Source: Thiocapsa roseilacustris (lineage in GTDB: Bacteria > Pseudomonadota > Gammaproteobacteria > Chromatiales > Chromatiaceae). Taken from it: a stretch of DNA of 64,000 bases. The notes below the pieces were generated by a model that worked only from the letters and a program-made list of their open reading frames with translations, had not been told where the DNA came from and ran no database searches. Every line of letters begins with the position of its first letter. Within the stretch, counting starts at the first letter, position 1. Below are positions 36,541 through 45,144 of the stretch, one piece after another. The DNA is taken from assembly GCF_041903755.1 (NCBI RefSeq), contig NZ_JBBWVE010000009.1:62001-126000 (forward strand), read 5' to 3'. Made by a program: the position numbers and the translations under genes.

Positions 36541-36878
36541 GCGTCCAGATACTCGACGACGCGCACCAAGCCGGCGACCGAGTGTACCTGTTCCGCCGGA
36601 ATACCGCCGATGTCGCGACTAGCGGTATGCATCCAGTGACGCATGTCCTGCTGCCGGCCGCCGACCAACGAGTAAAGGCTGCGATAGCAACGGAGCAACA
36701 GCAAGGCCAGCTCGCCGGCCTTACTGTCGGGATCGAGACCGCGGGCAATGGAGCTGCGGTCGCGCCCGATGATGGCGCCGAGCGCCTCCTGCGACAGCCC
36801 CAGCGTGCGGCCGGCGTTCAACAGTGCCTTTGTGAGAACGGCCCGCGGGTCAGGGTTGGGTTTGGCAGCAAGCTCCAT
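36408..36878 (-). CDS. Xre/MbcA/ParS-type antitoxin, fused out of frame into the RES gene
   Basis: Starts MELAAKPNPDPRAVLTKALL. A helix-turn-helix (LGLSQEALGAIIGRDRSSIA) is followed by the DUF2384 toxin-binding end (ASRDIGGIPAEQVHSVAGLV, then RVVEYLDA). After EYLDA (about 36545) it reads into RES DNA in a wrong frame for about 45 codons. The intact antitoxin part should still fold, bind DNA and repress. The partner toxin has lost its start. Confidence 0.75.
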   Translation of the reverse strand: MELAAKPNPDPRAVLTKALLNAGRTLGLSQEALGAIIGRDRSSIARGLDPDSKAGELALLLLRCYRSLYSLVGGRQQDMRHWMHTASRDIGGIPAEQVHSVAGLVRVVEYLDASGRALSRVCSTVRAGSRPSWPRSPTIASCSGPAWRFPRRRAGC

Positions 36879-37198
36879 GGTGTTTCGGCTGCAGATCGCA
36901 TGTTGAATTTACACTTGAATAAGCCGCTGATCGCGTATTTGCAACAGCCTCCCGACGCGGCATCCGGAAACGTCAAACCGTCCGACCGGACACACTCAGG
37001 ACCCACTGCCCCGTTCGTGCGCTGCCCGCCGGGTCGGCGGCGCGCGACGCTCCATACGGGCGCGGAACCGACCGCGGAACCGTCAACGGGCGCCAAGCCG
37101 GATGCTTTCACACCCGATGGTAGCGACCGCGGGACCGCGTGCACTGCAACCGCGCCGAGGCTGTGCGAGAATCCTCGCCCTGTCGTCCTCCCGAGGTA
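36879..37198. other. Intergenic region between antitoxin and mfd
   Basis: 320 bp with divergent promoters expected. An AT-richer patch (36897-36945) near the antitoxin start is the likely promoter/operator, but no box can be fixed. GAGG at 37193 serves mfd. Confidence 0.4.
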
Positions 37199-40100
37199 AT
37201 GCCGTCCATGCACCCGGTGGCCCTGAACAAGATGCCGTCTCCGCTCGGTCCGCCGCTGCCCGGTCGACCGGGCGAGCGTCTGCTGTGGGGGCGGTTGTAC
37301 GGCGCGAGCATCGCGCTCGCGATCGCCGAGGCCGCCCGCGCGCATGAGGGGCTGATCCTCGCGGTCGTCCCGGATGTTCAAGCCGCCGCCCATCTGCGCG
37401 CCGAGCTCGGATTTTTTTTGGCCGGGAGCGGCCTCCCGCTGCTGGGTTTTCCGGACTGGGAGACCCTGCCTTACGACGTCTTCTCGCCGCTTCCTGAGCT
37501 GGTCTCGGAACGGCTCTTGACGCTGCACCGCTTGCCGGGGCTGGAGAAGGGCGTCTTGGTCGTCCCGGTCGCCACCCTGATGCAGCGCTTGCCGCCGCGC
37601 GAGTATGTGGACGGGCAGTCACTGGTCCTTGCGGTCGGGGATCGGCTGGACCTGGATGCGACCCGGCGCCGCTTGGAGCGTGCCGGCTATTCCTGCGTCT
37701 CCCAGGTCATCGGTCACGGCGAGTATGCGGTGCGCGGGTCGCTGCTCGACGTCTTCCCGATGGGCAGCGAGGTCCCGCTGCGCATCGATCTCTTCGATCA
37801 AGAGGTCGAGACCATCCGGACCTTCGACCCGGAGACCCAGCGCTCGCAGGAGAAGCTGGAACGGGTCCGGATGCTGCCGGCGCGCGAGTTTCCGCTGACC
37901 GAAGAGGCGATCTCCGGCTTTCGCCAGCGGTATCGGGCGAGCTTCGAGGGCGACCCGCAAGCCAGCCTGGTCTATCGCGAGGTGTCGGAGGGGCGCACGC
38001 CGGGCGGCCTGGAATACTATCTGCCGCTCTTTTTCGAGACCACCGCGACCCTCTTCGATTATCTGCCCGCGGGCGTCCTGGCCCTGGAGTCCGACGCCTG
38101 CCGCGAGACCGCGACGAGCTTCATCGCCGGCGTCGCTCAGCGCTACGAGCAGCGTCGTCACGATATCGAGCGCCCGCTCCTGCCGCCGGCCAAGCTCTAT
38201 CTGCAGCCCGACGAGATGGCCGGGGCGCTCAACCGGCTGTCGGGCGTGCTCTATCAGTCCCCCGAGGTGCCGGATCGGCGCAAGGGTTATGCGGCCTTCC
38301 ACAACTTCGCGACCACCACCCTGCCCCCGCTCGCCATCCAGGCGCGCGCGGCGCAACCCGCGCAGGGCTTGCAGGACTTCCTGAGCGCGCCGGACCGCCG
38401 GGTCCTGTTCGTTGCCGAGAGTACCGGGCGGCGCGAGGTGCTCGCCGAGCACCTAGCCGGATTCAACATCCGCGCCCGTCAGGTCGATGGCTGGCAGTCC
38501 TTCGTCGAGGGTGATCTTCACCTGGCGTTGACCGTCGCGCCGCTGGAGCGCGGTCTGCTGCTGGAAGATCGCGGCATCGCCCTGGTCACCGAGACCCAGC
38601 TCTACGGCGAGCGGGTGCGCCAAGAGCGGCGGCGCCGAGCGCGCGAGCGCGACAGCGACGCCATCGTGCGCAACCTCACCGAGCTCACCGAGGGCGCGCC
38701 GGTCGTACACGAGGAGCACGGCGTCGGGCGCTATCTGGGGCTGCAGACCCTGCAGGTCGGCGGCATGACCACCGAGTTCCTCGCGCTCGAATATGCCAAC
38801 GGCGACAAGCTCTATGTCCCGGTCAGCTCGCTGCATCTGATCTCGCGCTACACGGGTGCCTCGCCCGAGAACGCACCCCTGCACCGGCTCGGCGGCGAGC
38901 AGTGGGATCGGATCAAGCGCAAGGCCGCGCAGAAGGCGCACGATGTCGCCGCCGAGCTGCTCGATATCTACGCACGGCGAGCCGCCCGCGAGGGCGTGGC
39001 CTGCCCGGCGCCGGGCGACGACTATGCCGCCTTCGCCGCCGCCTTCCCCTTCGAGGAGACGCCGGATCAGCTGCGCGCCATCGAGGGCGTCATCGCCGAC
39101 ATGGAAGACGCCAAGCCGATGGATCGCGTGGTCTGCGGCGATGTCGGCTTCGGCAAGACCGAGGTCGCCATGCGGGCGGCCTTCATGGCCGTGCAGGGCG
39201 GACGGCAGGTCGCCGTGCTGGTGCCGACCACCCTGCTCGCCCAACAGCATTTCGAGAACTTCTCCGACCGCTTCGCCGACTGGCCGATCAAGATCGAGAG
39301 CCTGTCGCGGTTCCGTACGGCGAAGGAGCAGAAGAAGGTGCTGGAAGGTCTGGCCGACGGCACGGTCGACATCCTGGTCGGGACCCACAAGCTGCTGCAG
39401 CCCAACCTGAAATTCAAGAATCTGGGGCTGGCGATCATCGACGAGGAGCACCGTTTCGGGGTGCGCCACAAGGAGCAGCTCAAGAATCTGCGCAGCGAGG
39501 TGGACATCCTGACCCTCACGGCCACGCCGATCCCGCGCACGCTCAACATGGCCATGTCCGGCCTGCGCGATCTGTCCATCATCGCCACCCCGCCGGTCGA
39601 GCGTCACCCCATCAAGACCTTCGTCAGCCCCTGGAACGACGGCCTGATCCAGGAGGCCGTGCTGCGCGAGCTCAAGCGCGGCGGTCAGGTCTATTTCCTG
39701 CACAACGAGGTGGAAACAATCGAGAACCAGGCGCAGAAGCTCGAGGCCCTGATCCCGGAGGCGCGGGTGCAGGTCGCGCACGGACAGATGCGCGAGCGCG
39801 ATCTCGAACGGGTGATGCGCGATTTCTATCACCAACGCTTCAACCTGCTGGTCTGCACCACCATCATCGAGAGCGGCATCGACGTGCCGAGCGCCAACAC
39901 CATCGTCATCAACCGGGCGGACAAGCTGGGCCTGGCGCAGTTGCATCAGCTGCGCGGACGCGTCGGGCGCTCGCACCATCGCGCCTATGCCTATCTGATC
40001 ACGCCGCCGACCACAGCGATGACGGCGGATGCCAAAAAGCGACTGGAGGCGATCGAGTCGATGGAAGATCTGGGTGCCGGCTTCACGCTGGCGACCCATG

Positions 40101-40696
40101 ATCTCGAGATCCGCGGCGCGGGCGAGCTGCTCGGCGACGAGCAATCCGGTCAGATCCACGAGGTCGGATTCTCGCTCTACATGGATCTCTTGGAGCGGGC
40201 CGTGCAAGCGCTCAAGGCCGGTCGCACGCCCGAGCTGGACAGGCCCCTCAGCCACGGCGCCGAGATCGACCTCGGCCTACCCGCCCTCTTACCGAGCGAC
40301 TATCTGCCCGACGTGCATGCGCGGCTCGTCATGTACAAACGGATTGCGAGCGCCGCCACGGCCGGCGATCTCAGGGAGCTGCAGGTGGAGATGATCGATC
40401 GCTTCGGACTGCTGCCCGAGCCGGCCAAGAACCTGCTCGAGATCACCGAGCTGAAGCTGAAGGTCCAACCGTACGGGATCCGCAAGATCGAAGCCGGGCC
40501 GGCGAGCGGGCGGATCCTCTTCGACGAATCCCCGACCATCGACCCCGACAACCTGATCCGCCTGATTCAGCAAAGGCCAAAGGAGTTCAAGCTCGACGGC
40601 GGGGACAAGCTGCGGTTCTACCGGGACATGGCCGAGCCGCAACGGCGGCTGCAACAGGTCAACGCGGTGGTCGCGCAGCTGGTCGGCCCAGGATAA
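37199..40696 (+). CDS. mfd: Transcription-repair coupling factor Mfd
   Basis: About 1165 residues, normal length. The order is UvrB-like N-terminus (LLGFPDWETLPYDVFSPLPE), RNA polymerase-interacting domain (VHEEHGVGRYLGLQTLQVGG), RecG-like translocase with Walker A GDVGFGKTEVAMRAA, DEEH box (IIDEEHRFGVRHKEQ), LTLTATPIPRTLNMAMSGLR and LHQLRGRVGRSHHRAYAYL, and C-terminal TRCF domain (LLPSDYLPDVHARLVMYKRI). It removes stalled RNA polymerase at lesions and recruits UvrA. GAGG at 37193 fits ATG 37208 (11-base spacing) better than 37199; either may be used. Confidence 0.97.
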   Translation: MPSMHPVALNKMPSPLGPPLPGRPGERLLWGRLYGASIALAIAEAARAHEGLILAVVPDVQAAAHLRAELGFFLAGSGLPLLGFPDWETLPYDVFSPLPELVSERLLTLHRLPGLEKGVLVVPVATLMQRLPPREYVDGQSLVLAVGDRLDLDATRRRLERAGYSCVSQVIGHGEYAVRGSLLDVFPMGSEVPLRIDLFDQEVETIRTFDPETQRSQEKLERVRMLPAREFPLTEEAISGFRQRYRASFEGDPQASLVYREVSEGRTPGGLEYYLPLFFETTATLFDYLPAGVLALESDACRETATSFIAGVAQRYEQRRHDIERPLLPPAKLYLQPDEMAGALNRLSGVLYQSPEVPDRRKGYAAFHNFATTTLPPLAIQARAAQPAQGLQDFLSAPDRRVLFVAESTGRREVLAEHLAGFNIRARQVDGWQSFVEGDLHLALTVAPLERGLLLEDRGIALVTETQLYGERVRQERRRRARERDSDAIVRNLTELTEGAPVVHEEHGVGRYLGLQTLQVGGMTTEFLALEYANGDKLYVPVSSLHLISRYTGASPENAPLHRLGGEQWDRIKRKAAQKAHDVAAELLDIYARRAAREGVACPAPGDDYAAFAAAFPFEETPDQLRAIEGVIADMEDAKPMDRVVCGDVGFGKTEVAMRAAFMAVQGGRQVAVLVPTTLLAQQHFENFSDRFADWPIKIESLSRFRTAKEQKKVLEGLADGTVDILVGTHKLLQPNLKFKNLGLAIIDEEHRFGVRHKEQLKNLRSEVDILTLTATPIPRTLNMAMSGLRDLSIIATPPVERHPIKTFVSPWNDGLIQEAVLRELKRGGQVYFLHNEVETIENQAQKLEALIPEARVQVAHGQMRERDLERVMRDFYHQRFNLLVCTTIIESGIDVPSANTIVINRADKLGLAQLHQLRGRVGRSHHRAYAYLITPPTTAMTADAKKRLEAIESMEDLGAGFTLATHDLEIRGAGELLGDEQSGQIHEVGFSLYMDLLERAVQALKAGRTPELDRPLSHGAEIDLGLPALLPSDYLPDVHARLVMYKRIASAATAGDLRELQVEMIDRFGLLPEPAKNLLEITELKLKVQPYGIRKIEAGPASGRILFDESPTIDPDNLIRLIQQRPKEFKLDGGDKLRFYRDMAEPQRRLQQVNAVVAQLVGPG

Positions 40697-40789
40697 AAAG
40701 GGGCACTCAAGTCGCAATGGATGCCAAGGGGGAGAGCCCAGGTTACACCTGCCTGTTGCGATTCGACGAAACCGGACACAGAAACCGGT

Positions 40790-41002
40790 ATGATCGAATC
40801 CGCGCATCAAGGCACCGCCGTCTTCCCCGGCGCTTTCACTGCGGTTGCAGATCCCGAAGAGCTGCACCGGCGCGCCATCGATCACGACAGCTGGATGCGC
40901 GAGCACCTGATGCCGGCCGGAGGGATTATGTCCGGGCTGTTCACGGACGGCACCTTTGATCACGTCAAGAGTTACGGTGGCGAGCGGGATCCCGCCATCT
41001 AG
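40790..41002 (+). CDS. Small hypothetical protein, 70 aa
   Basis: Starts MIESAHQGTAVFPGAFTAVA, then HDSWMREHLMPAGGIMSGLF. Soluble, no motif recognised. Located between mfd and the convergent fur gene. The codon pattern supports coding moderately. Confidence 0.4.
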   Translation: MIESAHQGTAVFPGAFTAVADPEELHRRAIDHDSWMREHLMPAGGIMSGLFTDGTFDHVKSYGGERDPAI

Positions 41003-41035
41003 ACCGGCGCCTACCTTGCTGCGCAAGCGCTGCGA

Positions 41036-41458
41036 TCAGCGCTTCTTCGTCTTCTCGCACTCCTCGCAGATCCCGTAGAGCACGAGCGAGTGATCCTCGA
41101 TCCGGAAGTTGCGCTCCGCGGCGATCTTGGACTGGCGCTCCTCGATGATCGGGTCGCAAAACTCCACGACCTTGCCACACTTGATGCAGACCAGATGGTC
41201 GTGGTGGTCGCCGCTGTTGAGCTCGAAGACCGACTGCCCGGTCTCGAAGTGACGCCGGCACACGAGCCCCGCCCCCTCGAACTGGGTCAGGACGCGGTAG
41301 ACGGTCGCGAGCCCGATCTCCTCGCCGTTGTTGAGGAGCTCCTTGTAGACATCCTCGGCGCTCAGATGTCGCTTGCCGCAGGTCTCGAGAATGGCGAGGA
41401 TCGCGACCCGCGGCGCAGTGACCTTAAGACCTGCCTGTTTGATCTGCTCGATTTCCAA
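41036..41458 (-). CDS. fur: Ferric uptake regulator Fur
   Basis: 140 residues from a TTG start (LEIEQIKQAGLKVTAPR) with GGAG 8 bases upstream; the frame extends further upstream but that part is not Fur-like. The winged helix (RHLSAEDVYKELLNNGEEIG, then LATVYRVLTQFEGAGLV) and metal-binding motifs HDHLVCIKCGKVVEF and CEECEKTKKR are complete. With Fe2+ it represses iron uptake genes. Divergent from bamE and close to rnfH-ratA, the usual gammaproteobacterial arrangement. Confidence 0.93.
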   Translation of the reverse strand: MEIEQIKQAGLKVTAPRVAILAILETCGKRHLSAEDVYKELLNNGEEIGLATVYRVLTQFEGAGLVCRRHFETGQSVFELNSGDHHDHLVCIKCGKVVEFCDPIIEERQSKIAAERNFRIEDHSLVLYGICEECEKTKKR

Positions 41459-41598
41459 TTCCCATCTCCCCGTCTGGGGCAGATCCGTCGGCGCGCGCGG
41501 GTCTACCCGATTTGTCTTCTGATTCGTCGCCCCGATGATCGGATCGTGGCGCTGCTGTATCATGCCTGGGTTCAATGCAAACGCGCTGTTTTCAAGAC

Positions 41599-42093
41599 AT
41601 GCGAAAGTTGATTTATATCTCGATACTCGGAGCCTTCGTCGCGCTCGCAACGGCCGGCTGCTCCCGTGACAAAAAACCCGAGGAGTACCGGGGCTCTGTC
41701 TTGGAGGACCTCCCGTTCGTCTACAAGATGACGGTGCAACAGGGAAATATCATCACCGAGGAGATGGTCGATCGCCTGGAGCTCGGAATGAACAAGCGCC
41801 AGGTCCAGTTTCTGTTGGGTACGCCCTTACTCACGGACTTCTTCCAGACCGATCGCTGGGACTACACCTATACCCTCCAGCGTGGGCACAACCCCATGGA
41901 GATCCGCTACCTGACCCTGTATTTTCAGAACGATGATAGCCTTGCGCGGATCGAGGGGGATATTCGCCCGAATCCGGCGCGCGCCGAAGCGAGAGAACCG
42001 CAGGAAATGGTCGTGTCCGTTCCCGACTATCAAAAACCTAAAGGTCTGATCAAACGCGGCCTGGAAACGATCGGCTTGGAGCCGAAGGAGTAA
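41599..42093 (+). CDS. bamE: Outer membrane assembly lipoprotein BamE
   Basis: 164 residues starting MRKLIYISILGAFVALATAG, with lipobox ATAGC. The BamE core is present: GNIITEEMVDRLELGMNKRQ, VQFLLGTPLLTDFFQTDRWD, YTYTLQRG. It is a lipoprotein of the beta-barrel assembly complex. The upstream ATG at 41575 would place a charged leader before the signal peptide and is rejected. Divergently transcribed from fur with 140 bp between. Confidence 0.93.
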   Translation: MRKLIYISILGAFVALATAGCSRDKKPEEYRGSVLEDLPFVYKMTVQQGNIITEEMVDRLELGMNKRQVQFLLGTPLLTDFFQTDRWDYTYTLQRGHNPMEIRYLTLYFQNDDSLARIEGDIRPNPARAEAREPQEMVVSVPDYQKPKGLIKRGLETIGLEPKE

Positions 42094-42166
42094 AGCCCGC
42101 CCGGTCGAAGAGGCCGCTGGGATCGCGATGCATCAGCGGATGCTTGGCGTTCCCTCATGCGTCGAC

Positions 42167-42496
42167 TCAGGTCCCTGAGTTCGGATCGGCATCTGCGCCA
42201 CCCTTGCGCAAGACCTTCCCCTCGGCTGCGCGTCGTTTACGCGCCTCCTTTGGATCGGCAATCAAGGGGCGATAGATCTCGACACGATCACCGTCATCCA
42301 AGACCTGATCCAGTTTGGCCGCTTTTCCGAAGATGCCGACCTGGTTGACCGCCAGATCGATCTCGGGGCACCGCGAGAGCACCGCGGATTGCTCGATCGC
42401 CTGACGCACCGTCGTGCCGATGCGCACTTCGAGCGGACGGAGCATTTGGTCGTCGGCACCGACATAGGCCACGGACACCTTGAGGTAGTCAGTCAC
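42167..42496 (-). CDS. rnfH: RnfH family protein (RatB)
   Basis: 109 residues from a GTG (VTDYLKVSVAYVGADDQMLR). The beta-grasp ubiquitin-like core reads EVRIGTTVRQAIEQSAVLSR, QVGIFGKAAKLDQVLDDGDR, VEIYRPLIADPKEARKRRAA. Overlaps the ratA end by 8 bases, the standard ratA-rnfH pair. Convergent with bamE. Confidence 0.9.
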   Translation of the reverse strand: MTDYLKVSVAYVGADDQMLRPLEVRIGTTVRQAIEQSAVLSRCPEIDLAVNQVGIFGKAAKLDQVLDDGDRVEIYRPLIADPKEARKRRAAEGKVLRKGGADADPNSGT

Positions 42497-42923
42497 CGTA
42501 GACCTCTTCGGCACGCCGACAAAAGGCATCCACCAGCGTGTTTGCGATCTGGTGAAAGACGGCTCCGAACGCCTTGTCGATCAAATGACCCGAGAACTCG
42601 AATTCCAGCTCCAACTCGACCTTGGAAGCATCTTCGCGCAAGGGGACGAAACGCCATCCGCCGACCAGTTTTCGGAACGGTCCGTCGAGCAGATCAATAT
42701 CCATCCGCCGGTCGCGCTCGAATCGGTTGCAGGTGCTGAAGGTCTGCCGAATCCCCATGCGGGCGACCTCGATCTGACCACAGATCTTCTCGTCGGTCTC
42801 CGAGATGACACGTGTCTTGTCGCACCAAGGCAGGAACTTGGGGTAGGAGCCGACATCGTAGACGAGGTCGAACATCTGCGATGCCGAGTAAGGCACCAGA
42901 GCACTTTTTCTGACGATAGCCAC
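42489..42923 (-). CDS. ratA: RatA / COQ10-like START-domain protein
   Basis: 144 residues: MAIVRKSALVPYSASQMFDL, VYDVGSYPKFLPWCDKTRVI, LDGPFRKLVGGWRF, LELEFEFSGHLIDKAFGAVF. The family is called a ribosome-association toxin in E. coli, but the COQ10-like lipid/quinone-binding role is also proposed. Normally next to smpB; smpB is not here, and a repeat element lies directly upstream instead. Confidence 0.9.
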   Translation of the reverse strand: MAIVRKSALVPYSASQMFDLVYDVGSYPKFLPWCDKTRVISETDEKICGQIEVARMGIRQTFSTCNRFERDRRMDIDLLDGPFRKLVGGWRFVPLREDASKVELELEFEFSGHLIDKAFGAVFHQIANTLVDAFCRRAEEVYGD

Positions 42924-42927
42924 AGCG

Positions 42928-43010
42928 AAACCGCGTCTAGAGTGAAAAACCGACGTTTAAACAGGGCCTGCCCCTCAAGGGCATCCGAAGCCGTGTGTCT
43001 GACGCGGTTT
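42928..43010. mobile_element. Short element bounded by AAACCGCGTC / GACGCGGTTT, copy 1
   Basis: 83 bp with inverted ends AAACCGCGTC (42928-42937) and GACGCGGTTT (43001-43010) and an inner GGGCCTGCCCC-type hairpin. Related elements are at 63379-63460 and, partially, near 22545-22608. Confidence 0.65.
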
Positions 43011-43096
43011 AGAGAATGAAAAGATCTGGATTCCGTCGCTCGACGAGCATTGACCCAGGCCACTAGTGCAGCACGGCAGTTGTGTCGAGACCGTTC

Positions 43097-43158
43097 ATTG
43101 TCGTTGTCGTTGTCGTAATCGACCATCGATACGACTACAACAACGACAACGAAAATGA
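43097..43158. repeat. GTTGTC / GACAAC inverted microsatellite
   Basis: Three GTTGTC units, a central ATCGACCATCGAT, then CAACAACGACAACG. It forms an imperfect palindrome built from the same hexamer as 16634-16702. The gene-free interval 43011-43440 otherwise holds only the MITE-like element. Confidence 0.75.
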
Positions 43159-43234
43159 TCTCGGACGGTCTCGGAATCTCTGCACTTCTCCACTCGATCC
43201 AAGCCCCTCGATCCAAGCCCCTCGATCCAAGAAA

Positions 43235-43374
43235 TTAGGCGAATTCCGGAAACCTTCATGCCAAGGGCGTAGGTTGTGCCGAGCCGTGCGAGGCACAACC
43301 AACCGTAGGCGCAAGTTGTGCTTCCTATCGTCAGCACAACCTACGGGTATGGAAGTTTGCGGAAATCACCTTAA
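43235..43374 (+). mobile_element. 140-bp MITE-like element, copy 2
   Basis: TTAGGCGAATTCCGGAAACC at the left, GGAAATCACCTTAA at the right, inner palindrome CGTAGGTTGTGC ... GCACAACCTACG. Very close to 10305-10444. Confidence 0.85.
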
Positions 43375-43440
43375 TCCGCGCACATCAACCCATCCAGCAC
43401 CGAGCCGACCGAGCTCTCGCGCCGGTGATCCCCGTCCGCT

Positions 43441-44826
43441 TCACCCCAGCCCGATCCACTTCAACGTTCCGAGGGCATTCAACAGAACGATCCCGACGGC
43501 AATGGGGGCGACGTAACGGATCAGCAACCACCAAATCCGGTAGAACCAGCCGTCGCCCATCTCCAATTCATCGACGGAAGAGGCACGCGACAGCATCCAA
43601 CCGGCGAAGATTGCGATCAGGACGCCGCCTAAGGGCAACAGGATATTCGCGGTCAGGAAGTCGAAGAGATCGAGGAAGCCTTTGCCGAAGATCGTGATCT
43701 CGGACCAGGCGTTCAACGACAACAGACAGGCGATGCCCAACAGCCAGACGGAGAGCCCGCCCAGCACGGATGCTCGCACCCGGCTGAAGCTCAGATTCTC
43801 GACCAGCCAGGCCACCAGCGGCTCGAGCAGCGAGATGGCCGAGGTCCAGGCCGCGAACAGCAAGAGCACGAAGAACAGGGTCCCAAAAAAGGCACCGCCC
43901 GGCATGTCTCCGAAGGCGATGGGCAAGGTCTGGAAGATGAGCCCCGGCCCGCTGTCGGGCGCTAGGCCGTGGGCGAACACGATGGGGAAGATCGCAAGAC
44001 CGGCCAACAGGGCCACCAGGGTATCCAGCCCGGCGATGATCATGGTGTTCTGTGCGATCGAGGAGTCCCGCTTTAGATAGGACCCGTAGATCATGATGGC
44101 ACCCATCCCGAGACTCAGGCTGAAGAACGCCTGCCCCATCGCGCTGAGGATCGCCTCGCCGGCCTTACCCTGAAACTCGGCAAAATCGGGCTCGAAGAGA
44201 TAGGCGACCGCCGTGTCGAAATCACCGGCCTGCACGCCGTATCCAACCATGACCACGAGGAGCACGAACAGCGCCGGCATGAGGACGCGCACGGCCTTCT
44301 CCAGCCCGCCGGCTACACCGCGAGCGACCACGAGCACGACCATCACCATGAAGATGGTATGCCAGGCGAGCAGACGCTCGGCGTCGCCGATCAAGCCGGC
44401 AAACATCGCCCCCGAGCCCGCGGCATCGATTCCGGTAAACATACCGCTTGCGGACCGGAACATATAGCCCATCGTCCAACCGGCGATCACGCTGTAGAAG
44501 GCGAGGATCAGGAAGCCCGCCAGGATCCCCATCCAACCCAAGAGTTGCCAAGCAGGCGCCCGGCCTTCTTCCTTCGCGAGCGCCCGCATCGTGTTGATGG
44601 GACTGCGCCTGCCGCGGCGGCCGAGCATGATCTCGGCCATCATAATCGGAACGCCGATCAGGGCGACACAGAGGACATACACCAATACGAAAGCCCCACC
44701 CCCGTACTCACCGGCGGTGTAGGGGAAACGCCAGATATTTCCGAGACCCACGGCCGAACCGCTGGCGGCCAGGATAAAGGCCAGTCGGGTCGACCACATG
44801 CCATGGATCGAGTTGGTCGCCGTCAT
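43441..44826 (-). CDS. Sodium-dependent transporter, NSS (SNF) family
   Basis: 461 residues, about 11-12 membrane helices. The signature first helix GSAVGLGNIWRFPYTAGEYG holds the sodium and substrate site. SLSLGMGAIMIYGSYLKRD and PGLIFQTLPIAFGDMPGG are also family-typical. It imports an amino acid or related solute with Na+. Substrate unknown. An extra Met codon lies just upstream at 44829. Monocistronic. Confidence 0.88.
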   Translation of the reverse strand: MTATNSIHGMWSTRLAFILAASGSAVGLGNIWRFPYTAGEYGGGAFVLVYVLCVALIGVPIMMAEIMLGRRGRRSPINTMRALAKEEGRAPAWQLLGWMGILAGFLILAFYSVIAGWTMGYMFRSASGMFTGIDAAGSGAMFAGLIGDAERLLAWHTIFMVMVVLVVARGVAGGLEKAVRVLMPALFVLLVVMVGYGVQAGDFDTAVAYLFEPDFAEFQGKAGEAILSAMGQAFFSLSLGMGAIMIYGSYLKRDSSIAQNTMIIAGLDTLVALLAGLAIFPIVFAHGLAPDSGPGLIFQTLPIAFGDMPGGAFFGTLFFVLLLFAAWTSAISLLEPLVAWLVENLSFSRVRASVLGGLSVWLLGIACLLSLNAWSEITIFGKGFLDLFDFLTANILLPLGGVLIAIFAGWMLSRASSVDELEMGDGWFYRIWWLLIRYVAPIAVGIVLLNALGTLKWIGLG

Positions 44827-44908
44827 CACGGACTCCTTTCAAAAACCATGCAGTCGTCTTCAACGGATGCGGATCGTCCCCGCGTAAGAAGGCCGACGGG
44901 TGCGGAGC

Positions 44909-44940
44909 GCAAAAAAGCCCGGGCCGCCGCCCGGGCTGGT
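44909..44940 (-). terminator. Rho-independent terminator of glmM
   Basis: GCCCGGG-CCGCCG-CCCGGGC hairpin followed, on the minus strand, by a run of six T. It lies about 200 bp beyond the glmM stop. Confidence 0.85.
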
Positions 44941-44998
44941 CTGATAGTCCGGTTTTCGAGACTCCCGCTCAAGATCGACACGGGCACCCGAACGGAAC

Positions 44999-45135
44999 GC
45001 CGGGCCTCGCTCGTAAGACCGGCCACCCAAACCTACAGACGCTCGTGACAACCGCTCTGCGGTGTCACGCATGCCCCGTGGCGCTCTGCGCCATGTGCCA
45101 CGATGGCAGGAGTCACGAGCACGGCCGAACGCCGG
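44999..45135. repeat. 137-bp dispersed repeat, copy 1
   Basis: CCTCGCTCGTAAGACCGGCC at one end; central GGTGTCACGCATGCCCCGT. It matches the reverse complement of 56806-56940. Located between the glmM terminator and the glmM stop. Confidence 0.75.
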
Positions 45136-45144
45136 TCACGCTCT

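Noticed and set aside
38453..40255. 600-codon minus-strand frame opposite mfd
   Set aside because: Antisense shadow; mfd motifs are complete on the plus strand.
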